A DNA stretch of 50,098 nucleotides from an uncultured Oribacterium sp. (GCA_946413525.1 CAMKKZ010000029.1:1-50098), one strand, 5' to 3'. Positions 30,116-38,837 are shown, numbered from the stretch's first letter. Made by a program: numbers and translations. Notes: generated by a model from the sequence alone, not told the origin.

Positions 30116-32998
30116 ATGAGAAAAGACATGAAATCAAACATTACGCGAATCAAAACCGGCTTATATTTTCTCCTTGCGATCCTGACCGCAGCCTTTGCCT
30201 TCCTTTCCTTCCGATTTTATAGCTCTGATATAAAATCCCGCTTAGTTCCCCAGGTAGAACGCGCGGTCATTCAGGCGTCCAGACTGCTTCCGCAGCTAGA
30301 AGAAAATGAAAATGCGCTTCGGGAGATTTCCCTCAAGCTGGAGAAAAGCCGACAGCGGATCCTTCGCGCCAACGCAGGGCTGTCGGATGATCAGGCTGAC
30401 AGCGAGGAAGAAAATGTTGAAGTCGTCATCAGTGAGACCATTTCCTGGATGAACCGAATCACCAAGCTGCGCGTCGGCCGCAGAGGACATGTGACTGTTA
30501 TATCACAGGATGATCTCTCGATCCTTGCGCATCCCGACGAAAGGTTCATTGGCGAAAAGCTGCGTCTTCTGGGCGGCAGTCTGACTCCGGAAGATATTCC
30601 AAATCTGAGAGAGCTAGGCGGACGGATTACAGGAAATGATTTGCCAAACGATTTTTACCTGTTTTTTCCGGATACCTTTTTTCAAAAAGACCCTGACACT
30701 GAGCGTTATTACGCCGCAGTGGACGCGGGCGTATACGGATCCGTTTTTTCGTATGAAGATACTTATATCGTTTGTGGGGTAACCCTTTACGAAACCGTGT
30801 CATTTGTCATATTCCGATGCCTTTTTTCAACCATGTTCTTCTTTGTAGTCTCATGGCTCTTTGTCCGTTATGTCGTATTTTCCCTGGCCTGGCATAAGGA
30901 TGAGCAAAAGGTGTTCCACAACAAGCTGCTTTCTTACGCCGCAATATCGGTAATCGTTTTATTCTTCTCTTTCTGGTATTACCAGACCATGATGGACGTG
31001 ACCGGGGACATCTCTACCATGAACGAACATGCCAAAGCTGCAGTCGAGATTCTGAACACCTACCAGCAGTACCGTGACAAGCTGTCGGACTGGCTCGATG
31101 AACAGTATCTGGAGAAATGCCGGCTTGCGGCGAATCTGATCCTGGAGAAGGGAAAGGAAAACCTCACCAGAAAAGAACTGGGGAAATACGCCGGGGATCT
31201 GGATGTGGATTATATCTACGTTTATGACAAAAACGGAAAAGTACTCGTTACGAACTCGCCTTATGATCATTTTACGCTTAGCAACAAAGCAAAGGATCCG
31301 TCCTATGCCTTCCGGCCGCTTCTGGATGGAAAAGAGTATGTCATACAGGAAGTCCGGACGGATGACTTCGGTGAAAAAAAACAGTATATTGGCGTAAGCA
31401 TCCGGGATGAGGACGATCTTTGTGATGGATTTGTCCAGATTGTCCTAAACCCCGAACTCCGGGAGCGGCTTCTGAATCCTATCAATGTACAGAGCGTTCT
31501 GGACAGTCTGATCATTGGGATTCCCAGATATGCACTGGCGATTGACAAGAACACAATGAAGATTGTCGCAACGACCGGCCTGGGTTATGAAAACGCGAAT
31601 ATTGAGGATCTGGGTATTGAAGCCAAAAAAATCGAAGATAATTTCAACGGGATTCTCACGATCGATGGGGAAACCTATTTTACGGGAATCAGCCAATCGG
31701 AAGACCTGTACCTGATGCCTCTGGTGCGGAGCACGGACAATTCCAACGCTCTGGCAATTTCGTGCATACTGACATTGTTTGGCGTTGCGTCATATTTTCT
31801 CCTTGTGTTTTTTTCACACAATGCTTATAAAAAGACAGATTTGGGCGGAGATGCCGGGCAGGCGGAAACGGAGGAGTCCGCTGCCGGCATGGATGAGAAC
31901 AATAATAATGACGAGAATTGGCATTTTTGGGACGGATTGTCTTATACAGAAAAAAAATACGGATTTGAAAGCCGTTGGAAGAAGCAGAGCACCATCCCCG
32001 TTCAGGAGCAGACGCCGGAAATGCGCATAGGGGGCATCATTTACCGGTTTCTTCTGATATTCTCGATAGTATTCCTCCTGTTTGAATCCTCCCTGTTTTA
32101 TGCGGTAATGACACAGGGATGGAGCCCGGACGGCTTCTCCTATGTTCTGCTCGGGAATTGGGAGAAAGGCGTAAATCTGTTTTCCTTCTCCTTCTGCCTG
32201 TTCCTGCTCTGCGTGCTGTATGTTTTTCAGGAACTGCTGAATCATATCCTGTACCGCATTGCAAAAATTTCCGATCTGAAGAAGGAGACGATCCTTCTTC
32301 TTCTGAGGAGTGCCTTAAAATATACCTGCGCACTGGTATTCCTTTATATCGGAATGGCGAAATTCGGTATTGATACAAGGGCGCTTTGGGCCTCCGTCGG
32401 CGCGCTCTCACTGATGATCGGCTTCGGGGCAAAGGATCTGATCGGTGATATCATTGCAGGGCTGTTCATCATTTTTGAAGGCACCTATAAAATCGGTGAC
32501 TGGGTCACAGTGGGAAACTGGTATGGGACTGTGGAAGAAATCGGAATCCGTTATACGAAGATCCGACTTTTTTCCGATACCAAGGTCTTTAATAATTCCT
32601 CTTTGCGGGACATGGTTATCGATGATGGTGAAGTGGCAAGAGAGATAATTAAAGTGCCGGTTCCTTTTGAGACGGATCTTCGGGAAATTGAAAAACTGTT
32701 TGACAGGGAATTTCCGCTCATGGAGCAGAATGTTCCCGGTCTTATCGGACCGCCCCAGTATCAGGGCGTATCTTCCTTTGAGGACAACTGCATCATGCTC
32801 AGGGTCGTCATAAAGTGTTTACCGCAAAAACGCAAAGCTGCATTCAGATATATGCTGCGGGAAATCAAGCTGCTCTTTGACAGACAGCACATTAATATTC
32901 CGTACAACCATGTTGTAATCAGCGATTACAAAGACGAGATCAATACTTATGTTGACGCTCCGGAAGCGGCTCCCTCCGGATTCGACTCCGATTTGTAA
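30116..32998 (+). CDS. MscS-family mechanosensitive channel with large sensor-like loops
   Basis: 960 residues. N-terminal membrane helix (about 14-32), a roughly 190-residue extracytoplasmic segment, two helices (230-255 and 268-290), a second roughly 260-residue extracytoplasmic segment with Cache-like features (DVDYIYVYDKNGKVLVTNSP), a further helix near 550-570, a charged Asn/Asp-rich loop (NNNNDEN) and then the MscS pore and beta domain (about 740-930; ASVGALSLMIGFGAKDLIGD, GTYKIGDWVTVGNWYGTVEEIG). It probably opens under membrane tension; the two loops suggest additional ligand gating. Start uncertain: ATG at 30116 or at 30128 (GAGAAAAG upstream). It is followed by a bidirectional terminator. 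Confidence 0.87.
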   Translation: MRKDMKSNITRIKTGLYFLLAILTAAFAFLSFRFYSSDIKSRLVPQVERAVIQASRLLPQLEENENALREISLKLEKSRQRILRANAGLSDDQADSEEENVEVVISETISWMNRITKLRVGRRGHVTVISQDDLSILAHPDERFIGEKLRLLGGSLTPEDIPNLRELGGRITGNDLPNDFYLFFPDTFFQKDPDTERYYAAVDAGVYGSVFSYEDTYIVCGVTLYETVSFVIFRCLFSTMFFFVVSWLFVRYVVFSLAWHKDEQKVFHNKLLSYAAISVIVLFFSFWYYQTMMDVTGDISTMNEHAKAAVEILNTYQQYRDKLSDWLDEQYLEKCRLAANLILEKGKENLTRKELGKYAGDLDVDYIYVYDKNGKVLVTNSPYDHFTLSNKAKDPSYAFRPLLDGKEYVIQEVRTDDFGEKKQYIGVSIRDEDDLCDGFVQIVLNPELRERLLNPINVQSVLDSLIIGIPRYALAIDKNTMKIVATTGLGYENANIEDLGIEAKKIEDNFNGILTIDGETYFTGISQSEDLYLMPLVRSTDNSNALAISCILTLFGVASYFLLVFFSHNAYKKTDLGGDAGQAETEESAAGMDENNNNDENWHFWDGLSYTEKKYGFESRWKKQSTIPVQEQTPEMRIGGIIYRFLLIFSIVFLLFESSLFYAVMTQGWSPDGFSYVLLGNWEKGVNLFSFSFCLFLLCVLYVFQELLNHILYRIAKISDLKKETILLLLRSALKYTCALVFLYIGMAKFGIDTRALWASVGALSLMIGFGAKDLIGDIIAGLFIIFEGTYKIGDWVTVGNWYGTVEEIGIRYTKIRLFSDTKVFNNSSLRDMVIDDGEVAREIIKVPVPFETDLREIEKLFDREFPLMEQNVPGLIGPPQYQGVSSFEDNCIMLRVVIKCLPQKRKAAFRYMLREIKLLFDRQHINIPYNHVVISDYKDEINTYVDAPEAAPSGFDSDL

Positions 32999-33092
32999 TT
33001 CCCATATTCCATATTACTGATTTATAAACAATATTGACCCGGTATTATAATCAAAAACGACCCGGCATTTGATAGAACAGCCTTTTATGATA

Positions 33093-33137
33093 AAAAGCCT
33101 GCGGCGTCTGTATTAAAACAGGCGAATGCAGGCTTTT
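33093..33137. terminator. bidirectional terminator between MscS-like and DUF4116 genes
   Basis: AAAAGCCTGC / GCAGGCTTTT, a 10-bp perfect stem with an inner CTGT/ACAG pair and T/A tracts on both strands, placed between convergent genes. Confidence 0.85.
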
Positions 33138-33181
33138 AGATAAGATAACCAGCCTTATTTACTTTTAATCTTTTCCAAAAC

Positions 33182-34576
33182 TTAAGACTTCCCCCTCCGA
33201 TTCCACTCTTGTTTATAATTGTATTTCTGCTTTATCCGCTCGCTCATATCACCTAACAGCCAACTGGCAGAACCGTGCTTTTTTATCAGCATATCCGCCA
33301 CTTCTTCATTATCACGCAATCGTTCGGAATAGTCTTTCACATTCGGAAACTCACCCTGGGCATCAAGAAGCGCCAATGATAAGTTATCCTTCAAGCGATC
33401 ACTGAGCAGTTCGAAAATATTCATCAGAGTGCCAGGTGGTGCCAAAACTATTTTGGCCAATTCATAGTCATCATGAAAGGATGGATCCACATAGGCAAAA
33501 TTCCATCTGTGAAGGCTGCATGCCAGATATACCAGTTCCTTATCCTGGCGGTATGGTGCCATGCAGTCATAGTGCATAATGATATCTTTTGCAGAATGTT
33601 GAATTGCAAGTCTGACCCAATCCCTGTCCTGAATATACCTGCTATTCACAAATCTGATTGCACTGCCATCCTGGCTTAATGCATACCTGACCATTTCATC
33701 GTCATTCTGATATTCCGGAAGGAATTCCATTGCAAATCCATATTTCAAAACAACTTTGGCTATAGCCGGATCATGAAAAAATCTTTGATCAAATTTTTTC
33801 ATAAGACGCGGCTGTTCCTTAAGAACACTGCAAAAATCGTCCCGAATATCCTTGTACTTTTCAAAACCTATCCTGTCGGAATAAGGAATAAGTACTGACG
33901 TTATAGGGATATATTCGCTATCATTAAAGAAAAGTGCTTTTATCTTTTCTATTTCCGGAAGCAACGCATCCTGCCGAATGTCACAGGATTCAGCAAACTC
34001 AAGAAGTTCATCAGTTGCCCAAATAATGTCCGCCAGTTCCCGGATCAGTTCATCAATTAGTTCGCTTCGTTTTGTATAATCTATTTTGCTGTTTTCAAGA
34101 TCCGCTTTGAAATCAAAACTTCCAGGCAGATTCCGTATTTCTTTGAGGTTTAGAGCATCGAGTACTGAGGTAGATTTGGGTGCCTGGCTGTAATACCGCA
34201 TTTCCAAATTAACCGGATAAGCTCCATGCTTCAACCGATATGCTTTACGCAGCCTGATAAAACCCTTGTGGCCAAACATCTGTTGAACGAAGGGATCCTT
34301 ATAGAAGTATTCATCAGGAAGAAGAAAGGAAAAAATCCTCTCCATGATCTGCCCGGACAGATGATCCGGCTCCACAAAAAAATCAACATCCGAAAAATCC
34401 TTATTGTGGATATAGTGATTGCGAATATACAGCGCATATCCAAAATGATAGTCTGTTCTGTGCGGATTATCACATAAATACTGCTTATCCTCATCTTTTA
34501 GATTTGATATACAATCTTTCGCGACTCCGGTGATAAACTCATCTTCAGTCTGAGGAAGAACTTTTTCTCTCTCCAT
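33182..34576 (-). CDS. DUF4116-domain protein with DUF6794-like N-terminus
   Basis: 464 residues, soluble. The first about 50 residues (NLKDEDKQYLCDNPHRTDYHFGYALYIRNHYI) match the small DUF6794-type module. The C-terminal half has repeated DUF4116-like units (DDEMVRYALSQDGSAIRFVNSRYIQDR and KELVYLACSLHRWNFAYVDP). The central part (DVDFFVEPDHLSGQIME) resembles neither. RBS GTGGAGG. Proteins with these modules are frequent in Lachnospiraceae accessory regions and often associate with polymorphic-toxin or immunity loci, but no function is established. It stands alone between terminator and WYL gene. Confidence 0.65.
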   Translation of the reverse strand: MEREKVLPQTEDEFITGVAKDCISNLKDEDKQYLCDNPHRTDYHFGYALYIRNHYIHNKDFSDVDFFVEPDHLSGQIMERIFSFLLPDEYFYKDPFVQQMFGHKGFIRLRKAYRLKHGAYPVNLEMRYYSQAPKSTSVLDALNLKEIRNLPGSFDFKADLENSKIDYTKRSELIDELIRELADIIWATDELLEFAESCDIRQDALLPEIEKIKALFFNDSEYIPITSVLIPYSDRIGFEKYKDIRDDFCSVLKEQPRLMKKFDQRFFHDPAIAKVVLKYGFAMEFLPEYQNDDEMVRYALSQDGSAIRFVNSRYIQDRDWVRLAIQHSAKDIIMHYDCMAPYRQDKELVYLACSLHRWNFAYVDPSFHDDYELAKIVLAPPGTLMNIFELLSDRLKDNLSLALLDAQGEFPNVKDYSERLRDNEEVADMLIKKHGSASWLLGDMSERIKQKYNYKQEWNRRGKS

Positions 34577-34722
34577 AATGTGCCTCCACGGTATAGTACT
34601 CTCCGATTACACAGTATGGCAACTACCATATCCCAAAAATCAGACCCGATCATTTCAAAATCCGTATTTCTGTGCTATTATGACTGTGTCCTCTCATCTT
34701 AACTATCGGAGGTGGTAAACTT

Positions 34723-35739
34723 ATGGCAGGTAAAGAACGCCGCGGCGATCATCAAAAGCTCAAAATGCTGTATCTCGCAAAGATCTTCTCAGAAGAAACT
34801 GGCGATCAGCACTCTCTCACCATGCCTGAAATCATACAAAAGCTCTCCCGGTACGGCGTGAACGCAGATCGGAAAACGCTCTATCTTGACTTCAACGAGC
34901 TGAGGGATTTCGGCCTGGACATCATTGCCGATCAGGTTGGGCGCAGCTGCTACTATCATCTCGGCGGCAGAGATTTTGAACTCCCGGAGCTGAAGCTCCT
35001 GGTCGATTCTGTCCAGTCAGCCAAATATATCACAGATAAAAAATCGAACGATTTGATCCGCAAGCTGGAGACTCTGGTCAGCAAATATGAGGCTAAGCAG
35101 CTGCACCGGCAGGTCATCATCTCCGGCCGCGTCAAAACCATGAACGAGAGCATCTACTACAACGTGGACAAGATCCACGATGCGATCAACGCCGGTTGCC
35201 AGATCCGTTTCAAATATTTCCAGTGGAACGTACAGAAAAAGATGGAACTGCGCAAGGATGGTGCCTGGTATCAGATCAGCCCCTGGGCGCTCATGTGGGA
35301 CGACGAATATTATTATCTGGTTGCCTATGACGCCCGGAACAATATGATCAAGCATTACCGTGTTGATAAGATGATTGAAATTTCTGTAGTTGATGAAAAG
35401 CGCAAAGGGCAGGAAATCTTCAAGCAATTCAATACGCCAAGATACTCAAAAAGCCTCTTCGGCATGAATGGCGGTGAAGAAGTAAATGTCACCCTTGAGG
35501 CCGCAAACCATATGGTCGGGATCCTGATCGACCGCTTCGGCAAGGATATCTTTATCATTCCAATTGATGATTCAGCGGTCAAAAGCCTGCCTACACGGCA
35601 AGCTTGCTTGCCGGTGGAGGCAAGGCCTTGGACCGCGCCCCGATATGAGCATGTAGTGGGGGAGGGACCCCACGAAATGCGAATATCGGTCCGGATTGTG
35701 GAAGCGCGAAGCGCGGAACAATCCGGGAATCACTTTTGA
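34723..35739 (+). CDS. WYL-domain transcriptional regulator with replaced C-terminus
   Basis: 338 residues: N-terminal winged helix (KLKMLYLAKIFSEETGDQHS ... YGVNADRKTLYLDFNELRDFG) and a WYL ligand-sensing domain (near 165-225; WYQISPWALMWDDEYYYLVAYD). Up to about residue 287 (DRFGKDIFIIPIDDS) it follows the family; the usual last 40-50 residues (the VxxSPQFFGW block) are missing and replaced by 52 residues encoded by a GC-rich structured segment. RBS GGAGGTGGTAAACTT. DNA binding is probably intact, but ligand response or oligomerization may be altered. The 5' fragment at 20103 is a paralogue. Confidence 0.8.
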   Translation: MAGKERRGDHQKLKMLYLAKIFSEETGDQHSLTMPEIIQKLSRYGVNADRKTLYLDFNELRDFGLDIIADQVGRSCYYHLGGRDFELPELKLLVDSVQSAKYITDKKSNDLIRKLETLVSKYEAKQLHRQVIISGRVKTMNESIYYNVDKIHDAINAGCQIRFKYFQWNVQKKMELRKDGAWYQISPWALMWDDEYYYLVAYDARNNMIKHYRVDKMIEISVVDEKRKGQEIFKQFNTPRYSKSLFGMNGGEEVNVTLEAANHMVGILIDRFGKDIFIIPIDDSAVKSLPTRQACLPVEARPWTAPRYEHVVGEGPHEMRISVRIVEARSAEQSGNHF

Positions 35740-35745
35740 CGGGCA
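35583..35745. repeat. structured GC-rich segment forming the 3' end of the WYL gene
   Basis: About 160 bp with at least four inverted repeats: CGGCAAGC/GCTTGCCG; CCGATAT/ATATCGG enclosing CAT/ATG and GTGGGG/CCCCAC; and CCGGATTGT/ACAATCCGG enclosing GCGC-GAA-GCGC. It differs in composition from both neighbours and stays open in the WYL frame for 50 codons. It may be an inserted repeat element or an RNA gene. No second copy is seen in this window. Confidence 0.6.
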
Positions 35746-36115
35746 AATCATATATATGACTTTGGATGGAAGGATCTTCCCTTTTCGTTATAAAAGCGAA
35801 GATCTGCCCGGTCTTTCAATTCATGTTTGATCAGATATAATGCGGACGGCTGTGTAATACCAAGATAATTGCCGGTAAGTATTCGTACACGAGCTCCACG
35901 ATTAATTGCATTGTTTAACTCTCTTTAAGGAGCATCCTGACACCCGATTCCATCAAAAAAGAAACTATGATGTCTATCTGTGAAGCCTTTTCCATACTTT
36001 GCAGCAACTGGTAATAGAGATGCATTCTCTTATCTCTGTCACCGGTCATAATATTCGTACGAGCTATGTCTAATGTATCAATATTCAGTTCTTCTGCAGT
36101 ATTATATTCAGCCAC
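35746..36115 (-). pseudogene. N-terminal remnant of PLD-containing DEAD/DEAH helicase
   Basis: From ATG 36115 the frame reads a start of the DUF3427-type helicase family (KASQIDIIVSFLMESGVRMLL). After a GA-dinucleotide slip near 35925 a second frame continues the same domain: AINRGARVRILTGNYLGITQ, PSALYLIKHELKDRADLRFY, NEKGRSFHPKSYI, containing the phospholipase D-like HPK motif. It is cut off at the structured segment by the WYL gene; the helicase part (more than 800 residues) is gone. It overlaps the 3' end of the methyltransferase gene by 31 nt, indicating that the two were once an operon. Confidence 0.8.
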
Positions 36116-36681
36116 TTTTCATCACCCCTGCCTGGCCGAACATCCGCTGACACCCATTCTTCAACGATTCGGATCTCGGCAATATCGTCTATATACTTCC
36201 CAAAACTCTCTTCCGTAAAATCAGTAAAGTATCTTTCATTTCTAATCCCCTCAAACTCCCCGTACTTGAAAGATGTGTAAATGATTCCACCTGATTTCAG
36301 TGCTGATAACATGCGCCTTATTACGTCTGACAGTTTATCCTTAGGCAAGTGCAGAATTGATGAACATGCCCATATACCATCATATTTTTCCACTTCGTTC
36401 AGGTCTGTAAACCGCATATGTTTTACGGGTATTCCGGCAATGCTTTGCGCGATTTTACACAACTCATAAGATCCATCTGTCGCATCGACCTTATAGCCTT
36501 TACTGTGAAAGAACTTAGTGTCTCTGCCGGAACCACATCCAAAATCAAGAATGTAGCTGCCTTCTGACAGAAAAGAAAGAAACTTATTTTGATTGTCCGT
36601 AAAATCAACACATAACGTTTGATCCACAAAAGCATTAGCATTCTTTTCGTAATAATCGATTGTTTTATCGTATTCATTCAT
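36085..36681 (-). CDS. class I SAM-dependent methyltransferase
   Basis: 198 residues with the SAM-binding motif ILDFGCGSGRDTKFF near 44-58, acidic loop DATDGSYELC, and motif IV/post-I region WACSSILHLPKDKL near 105-118. Substrate unknown; the sequence resembles methyltransferases that precede DUF3427/PLD helicase genes, perhaps a nucleic-acid-related module. The gene looks intact, but the ATG has no convincing RBS and overlaps the stop of a transposase scrap (ATGA), so its native promoter may have been lost when the transposase fragment moved in. Confidence 0.82.
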   Translation of the reverse strand: MNEYDKTIDYYEKNANAFVDQTLCVDFTDNQNKFLSFLSEGSYILDFGCGSGRDTKFFHSKGYKVDATDGSYELCKIAQSIAGIPVKHMRFTDLNEVEKYDGIWACSSILHLPKDKLSDVIRRMLSALKSGGIIYTSFKYGEFEGIRNERYFTDFTEESFGKYIDDIAEIRIVEEWVSADVRPGRGDEKWLNIILQKN

Positions 36682-36848
36682 ATGATTGTTATTTCGGTTC
36701 CGATGTGAAAGACTTCTATCAGCTCTTTTGAAACATATCCGGCATCCAATGCCAGGGCATCTATTTCGATGCCAGGGCTGTCAGCACCATCATCCACAAC
36801 ATTCATGATGGTGTTGATGCCGGACACATTGTCCGGAATGATGTCATA
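36678..36848 (-). pseudogene. fragment of an IS1634/IS4-like transposase
   Basis: A 56-codon open stretch (DIIPDNVSGINTIMNVVDD ... IEIDALALDAGYVSKELIEV) matches the part of DDE transposases containing the LDAGYxS second-Asp motif. It has no start and stops at a TGA overlapping the methyltransferase ATG. Both ends of the transposase are missing. Confidence 0.6.
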
Positions 36849-36879
36849 TCAGACCGGCTATCCACTTGCTGTTCAAGCA

Positions 36880-37923
36880 TTAAAAAGCCCTTATATCCTT
36901 CGCCATCGAAAAAGGTATTATTTCTCCAGGATTTGTTTCTCGATAAGCTTTTTCTGCATGCATGTAATCAACTATTTCTTTAGCCTTATAATTCTTAAAT
37001 TTCTTTATTACGGTATCCAAAATCTTCTTTTCTTTATCACCCAACACACTATAATCCATACCCTTTGTAGGATAAATATGAAGCATTGAATCGTAATTGA
37101 TACTTACTTCCTCATGAATATTCAAGTTTTCAAGATTCATAAGACTATAATGTCCAATCGGAAGAGCACCCAGTTCATTATGGCGATAAACCAGTCCGGT
37201 AATTGCAAATCCATTCTCTTTATAAGATAAAGTATCAGCATACCAAAGCATTTTCATTAGTTTAACCTTGAATAGATTCGATACCCTCTCAGCTATATAA
37301 GAAATAGCAGCTTCCAGCTTATCTATATCCAGTAAAACAAATCCATTTGAATCAGAAGGTTCTTCAAAACTTGCATATTCACCTTCAAATGCTTGTCGTG
37401 TCAAATATTCCTTTCCATATGAATCCAACTTCTCTACAATTTTCGACCTTACTTCAAGTCTCTTAAGGCTAGGAAATTTGTCCGCATTTTTCTTCAAAAA
37501 TTCTAAAGCTTGCAGCGGATTATCTTTTATTAAGCGCAACATAGTATCATACGCTTCATCTTGAATCGCCTTGCTCTCATAACGTGAAATCGTAGCTTCT
37601 CCCCATCCGAGTAATCTTGCCAAGTCTACCTGAGACAGCCCATAGCTCTCTCTTATTGCCACAATTTCATCAGAAGTAAGTAATCCATGCTTAACCCGAT
37701 ACGCATTTCTCGCATTGAGAAGATTTTCATTAGTCATAGAGCCAGTTTCGAATTCATTTTCCTCATCATCCGCATTTGCACAAAAATAAAACCTCTCTTC
37801 ATAGCTTATCTTATCCCCCTTCAGAGTAATGGTAGCAAAGCGTTTTCTTTCTTCAACTTCATGTGTTTTGTCACATAAAGGACAATCCATATGAACCTTT
37901 CTAATTAATGTGCCGGCCTCCAT
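36880..37923 (-). CDS. MqsA-like antitoxin with zinc, HTH and SocA/Panacea domains
   Basis: 347 residues. N-terminal zinc-binding module (CPLCDKTHEVEE, later FYFCAN), an XRE-type helix-turn-helix near 90-140 (IRESYGLSQVDLARLLGWGEATISRYES), and a C-terminal SocA/Panacea (DUF4065) domain (KLMKMLWYADTLSYKENG, LGALPIGHY). These large antitoxins pair with MqsR-like or other toxins and autoregulate. The start was set at MEAGTLIRK with AAAGGAGG 8 nt upstream. It lies 22 nt downstream of the degraded toxin gene and is driven by the palindromic promoter at 38240. The antitoxin is intact while the toxin is not. Confidence 0.85.
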   Translation of the reverse strand: MEAGTLIRKVHMDCPLCDKTHEVEERKRFATITLKGDKISYEERFYFCANADDEENEFETGSMTNENLLNARNAYRVKHGLLTSDEIVAIRESYGLSQVDLARLLGWGEATISRYESKAIQDEAYDTMLRLIKDNPLQALEFLKKNADKFPSLKRLEVRSKIVEKLDSYGKEYLTRQAFEGEYASFEEPSDSNGFVLLDIDKLEAAISYIAERVSNLFKVKLMKMLWYADTLSYKENGFAITGLVYRHNELGALPIGHYSLMNLENLNIHEEVSINYDSMLHIYPTKGMDYSVLGDKEKKILDTVIKKFKNYKAKEIVDYMHAEKAYRETNPGEIIPFSMAKDIRAF

Positions 37924-37945
37924 ATTTTGCCTCCTTTCCTTTCCA

Positions 37946-38215
37946 TTACGCATATGGGAATTTCATAGGATCCCTTGCGTAATGGAATGACACGCACAGT
38001 ACGCGTCGCTTCTGATCTCCCTTGATCTTCAACTTCACATATACAAGCTTTCTGTTAATCTCTTTTCCGAAAACTAACAACTGTGGCAGATCCAAATCAT
38101 CTTTATCAATGTGAGATCAGAATCTATATTAAAATCCTCTTTTCCCAGAAGCTCTTTCAATTCTTCCAGGAAAGCGATGACTTCTCTTTTTTCGATTGTG
38201 TGCTAAGAAAAATAT
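37946..38215 (-). pseudogene. degraded toxin gene of the MqsA/SocA-type TA pair
   Basis: Minus-strand fragments in different frames: REVIAFLEELKELLGKEDFN, then after a frameshift near 38115 DDLDLPQLLVFGKEINRKLV and YVKLKIKGDQKRRVLCVSFHYA, ending KFPYA. These match the N- and C-terminal parts of the toxin-like protein that precedes such antitoxins, with roughly 40 central residues lost, at least two frameshifts and no start codon at a suitable distance from the GGAGG. Non-functional. Confidence 0.7.
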
Positions 38216-38239
38216 CGATCACCTCCCTCGATATATTCG

Positions 38240-38280
38240 CTATCAATTGATAGTATACATATCAATTGATAGTTCGTCAA
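38240..38280 (-). promoter_or_regulatory. TA promoter with two palindromic operators
   Basis: TTGACG, 17-bp spacer and TATACT on the minus strand (38275-38280 and 38252-38257). One TATCAATTGATA palindrome fills the spacer (38260-38271) and CTATCAATTGATAG lies across the start region (38240-38253), centres 19 bp apart. Classic architecture for antitoxin autorepression. Confidence 0.85.
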
Positions 38281-38366
38281 GAGTCCTTTTTACAGAACCA
38301 AAAGATGATAATGCGTATCGACTTAATGGCATAAATCCATATAATAAGTTTTGAAGGGCTAACAAA

Positions 38367-38557
38367 ATGCCCAAACGATCGAGAGAAATGGAAAAGAGAT
38401 ACTCGATGACGGATGGATATTCAAGAGCCAGGAAGGCTCTCACAGACATTATATACATCCGAACAAGCCGAGAAAGGTTACGATTCCCTTTCATAGCAAA
38501 GAATTGAGTGAGATCGTAGAAAAATCCATCAGAAAGCAGGCCGGACTTGATAAATAA
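38367..38557 (+). pseudogene. hicA: HicA toxin gene, one-base frameshift
   Basis: The 3' two-thirds encode a typical HicA (GWIFKSQEGSHRHYIHPNK, PRKVTIPFHSKELSEIVEKS, IRKQAGLDK) including the catalytic GSHRHY histidine. The apparent start MPKRSREMEK at 38367 is in another frame; the total length of 191 nt indicates one missing base near 38395-38402. It may be a pseudogene or a sequencing error; the hicB that follows is also damaged. Confidence 0.75.
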
Positions 38558-38583
38558 TTCCGCTGCGAAGAAGAGGCTCTCAT

Positions 38584-38787
38584 ATGTTATCCATATACCC
38601 TGAATGTTTTTTCAAAGATGAAGCCGTATACTCTGTTGTGTTTCCGGATCTGAACCGGCTTGCCACCAGCGGCAGCACTGAGACCGAAGCAATGAAAATG
38701 GCGGCAGACTGCCTTGCCGGATATCTTTATTCCTTAAAGAATGATAGCGAACAAGCGCCCAAAGAGTTGCCCAAGCATAAAACGTAA
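38584..38787 (+). pseudogene. hicB: HicB antitoxin, truncated
   Basis: 67 residues beginning MLSIYPECFFKDEAVYSVVF and continuing PDLNRLATSGSTETEAMKMA, ADCLAGYLY: the HicB N-terminal pseudo-RNase-H fold. It breaks off at about residue 60 (KNDSEQ), whereas intact homologues have about 130 residues with a C-terminal DNA-binding domain. The last residues PKELPKHKT appear to be read-through into foreign sequence. It lies 26 nt downstream of hicA. Confidence 0.75.
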
Positions 38788-38820
38788 AATAAAAGACGGC
38801 TGCTTCTGCAAAAGCAACCG
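38787..38820 (-). terminator. terminator of the 38838 gene
   Basis: CGGNTGCTT/AAGCANCCG stem (38797-38805, 38812-38820), followed on the minus strand by TCTTTTATTTT. Confidence 0.75.
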
Positions 38821-38837
38821 CCTCCTCTTCATCAATT

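Noticed and set aside
35755..35815. Terminator after the WYL gene (AAGATCTTC/GAAGATC pairing)
   Set aside because: This sequence encodes the conserved DLRFYNEKGRSFHPK part of the helicase remnant on the other strand, so the pairing is probably incidental.
38243..38494. 83-codon minus-strand ORF
   Set aside because: Antisense to hicA and overlapping the TA promoter; no RBS.
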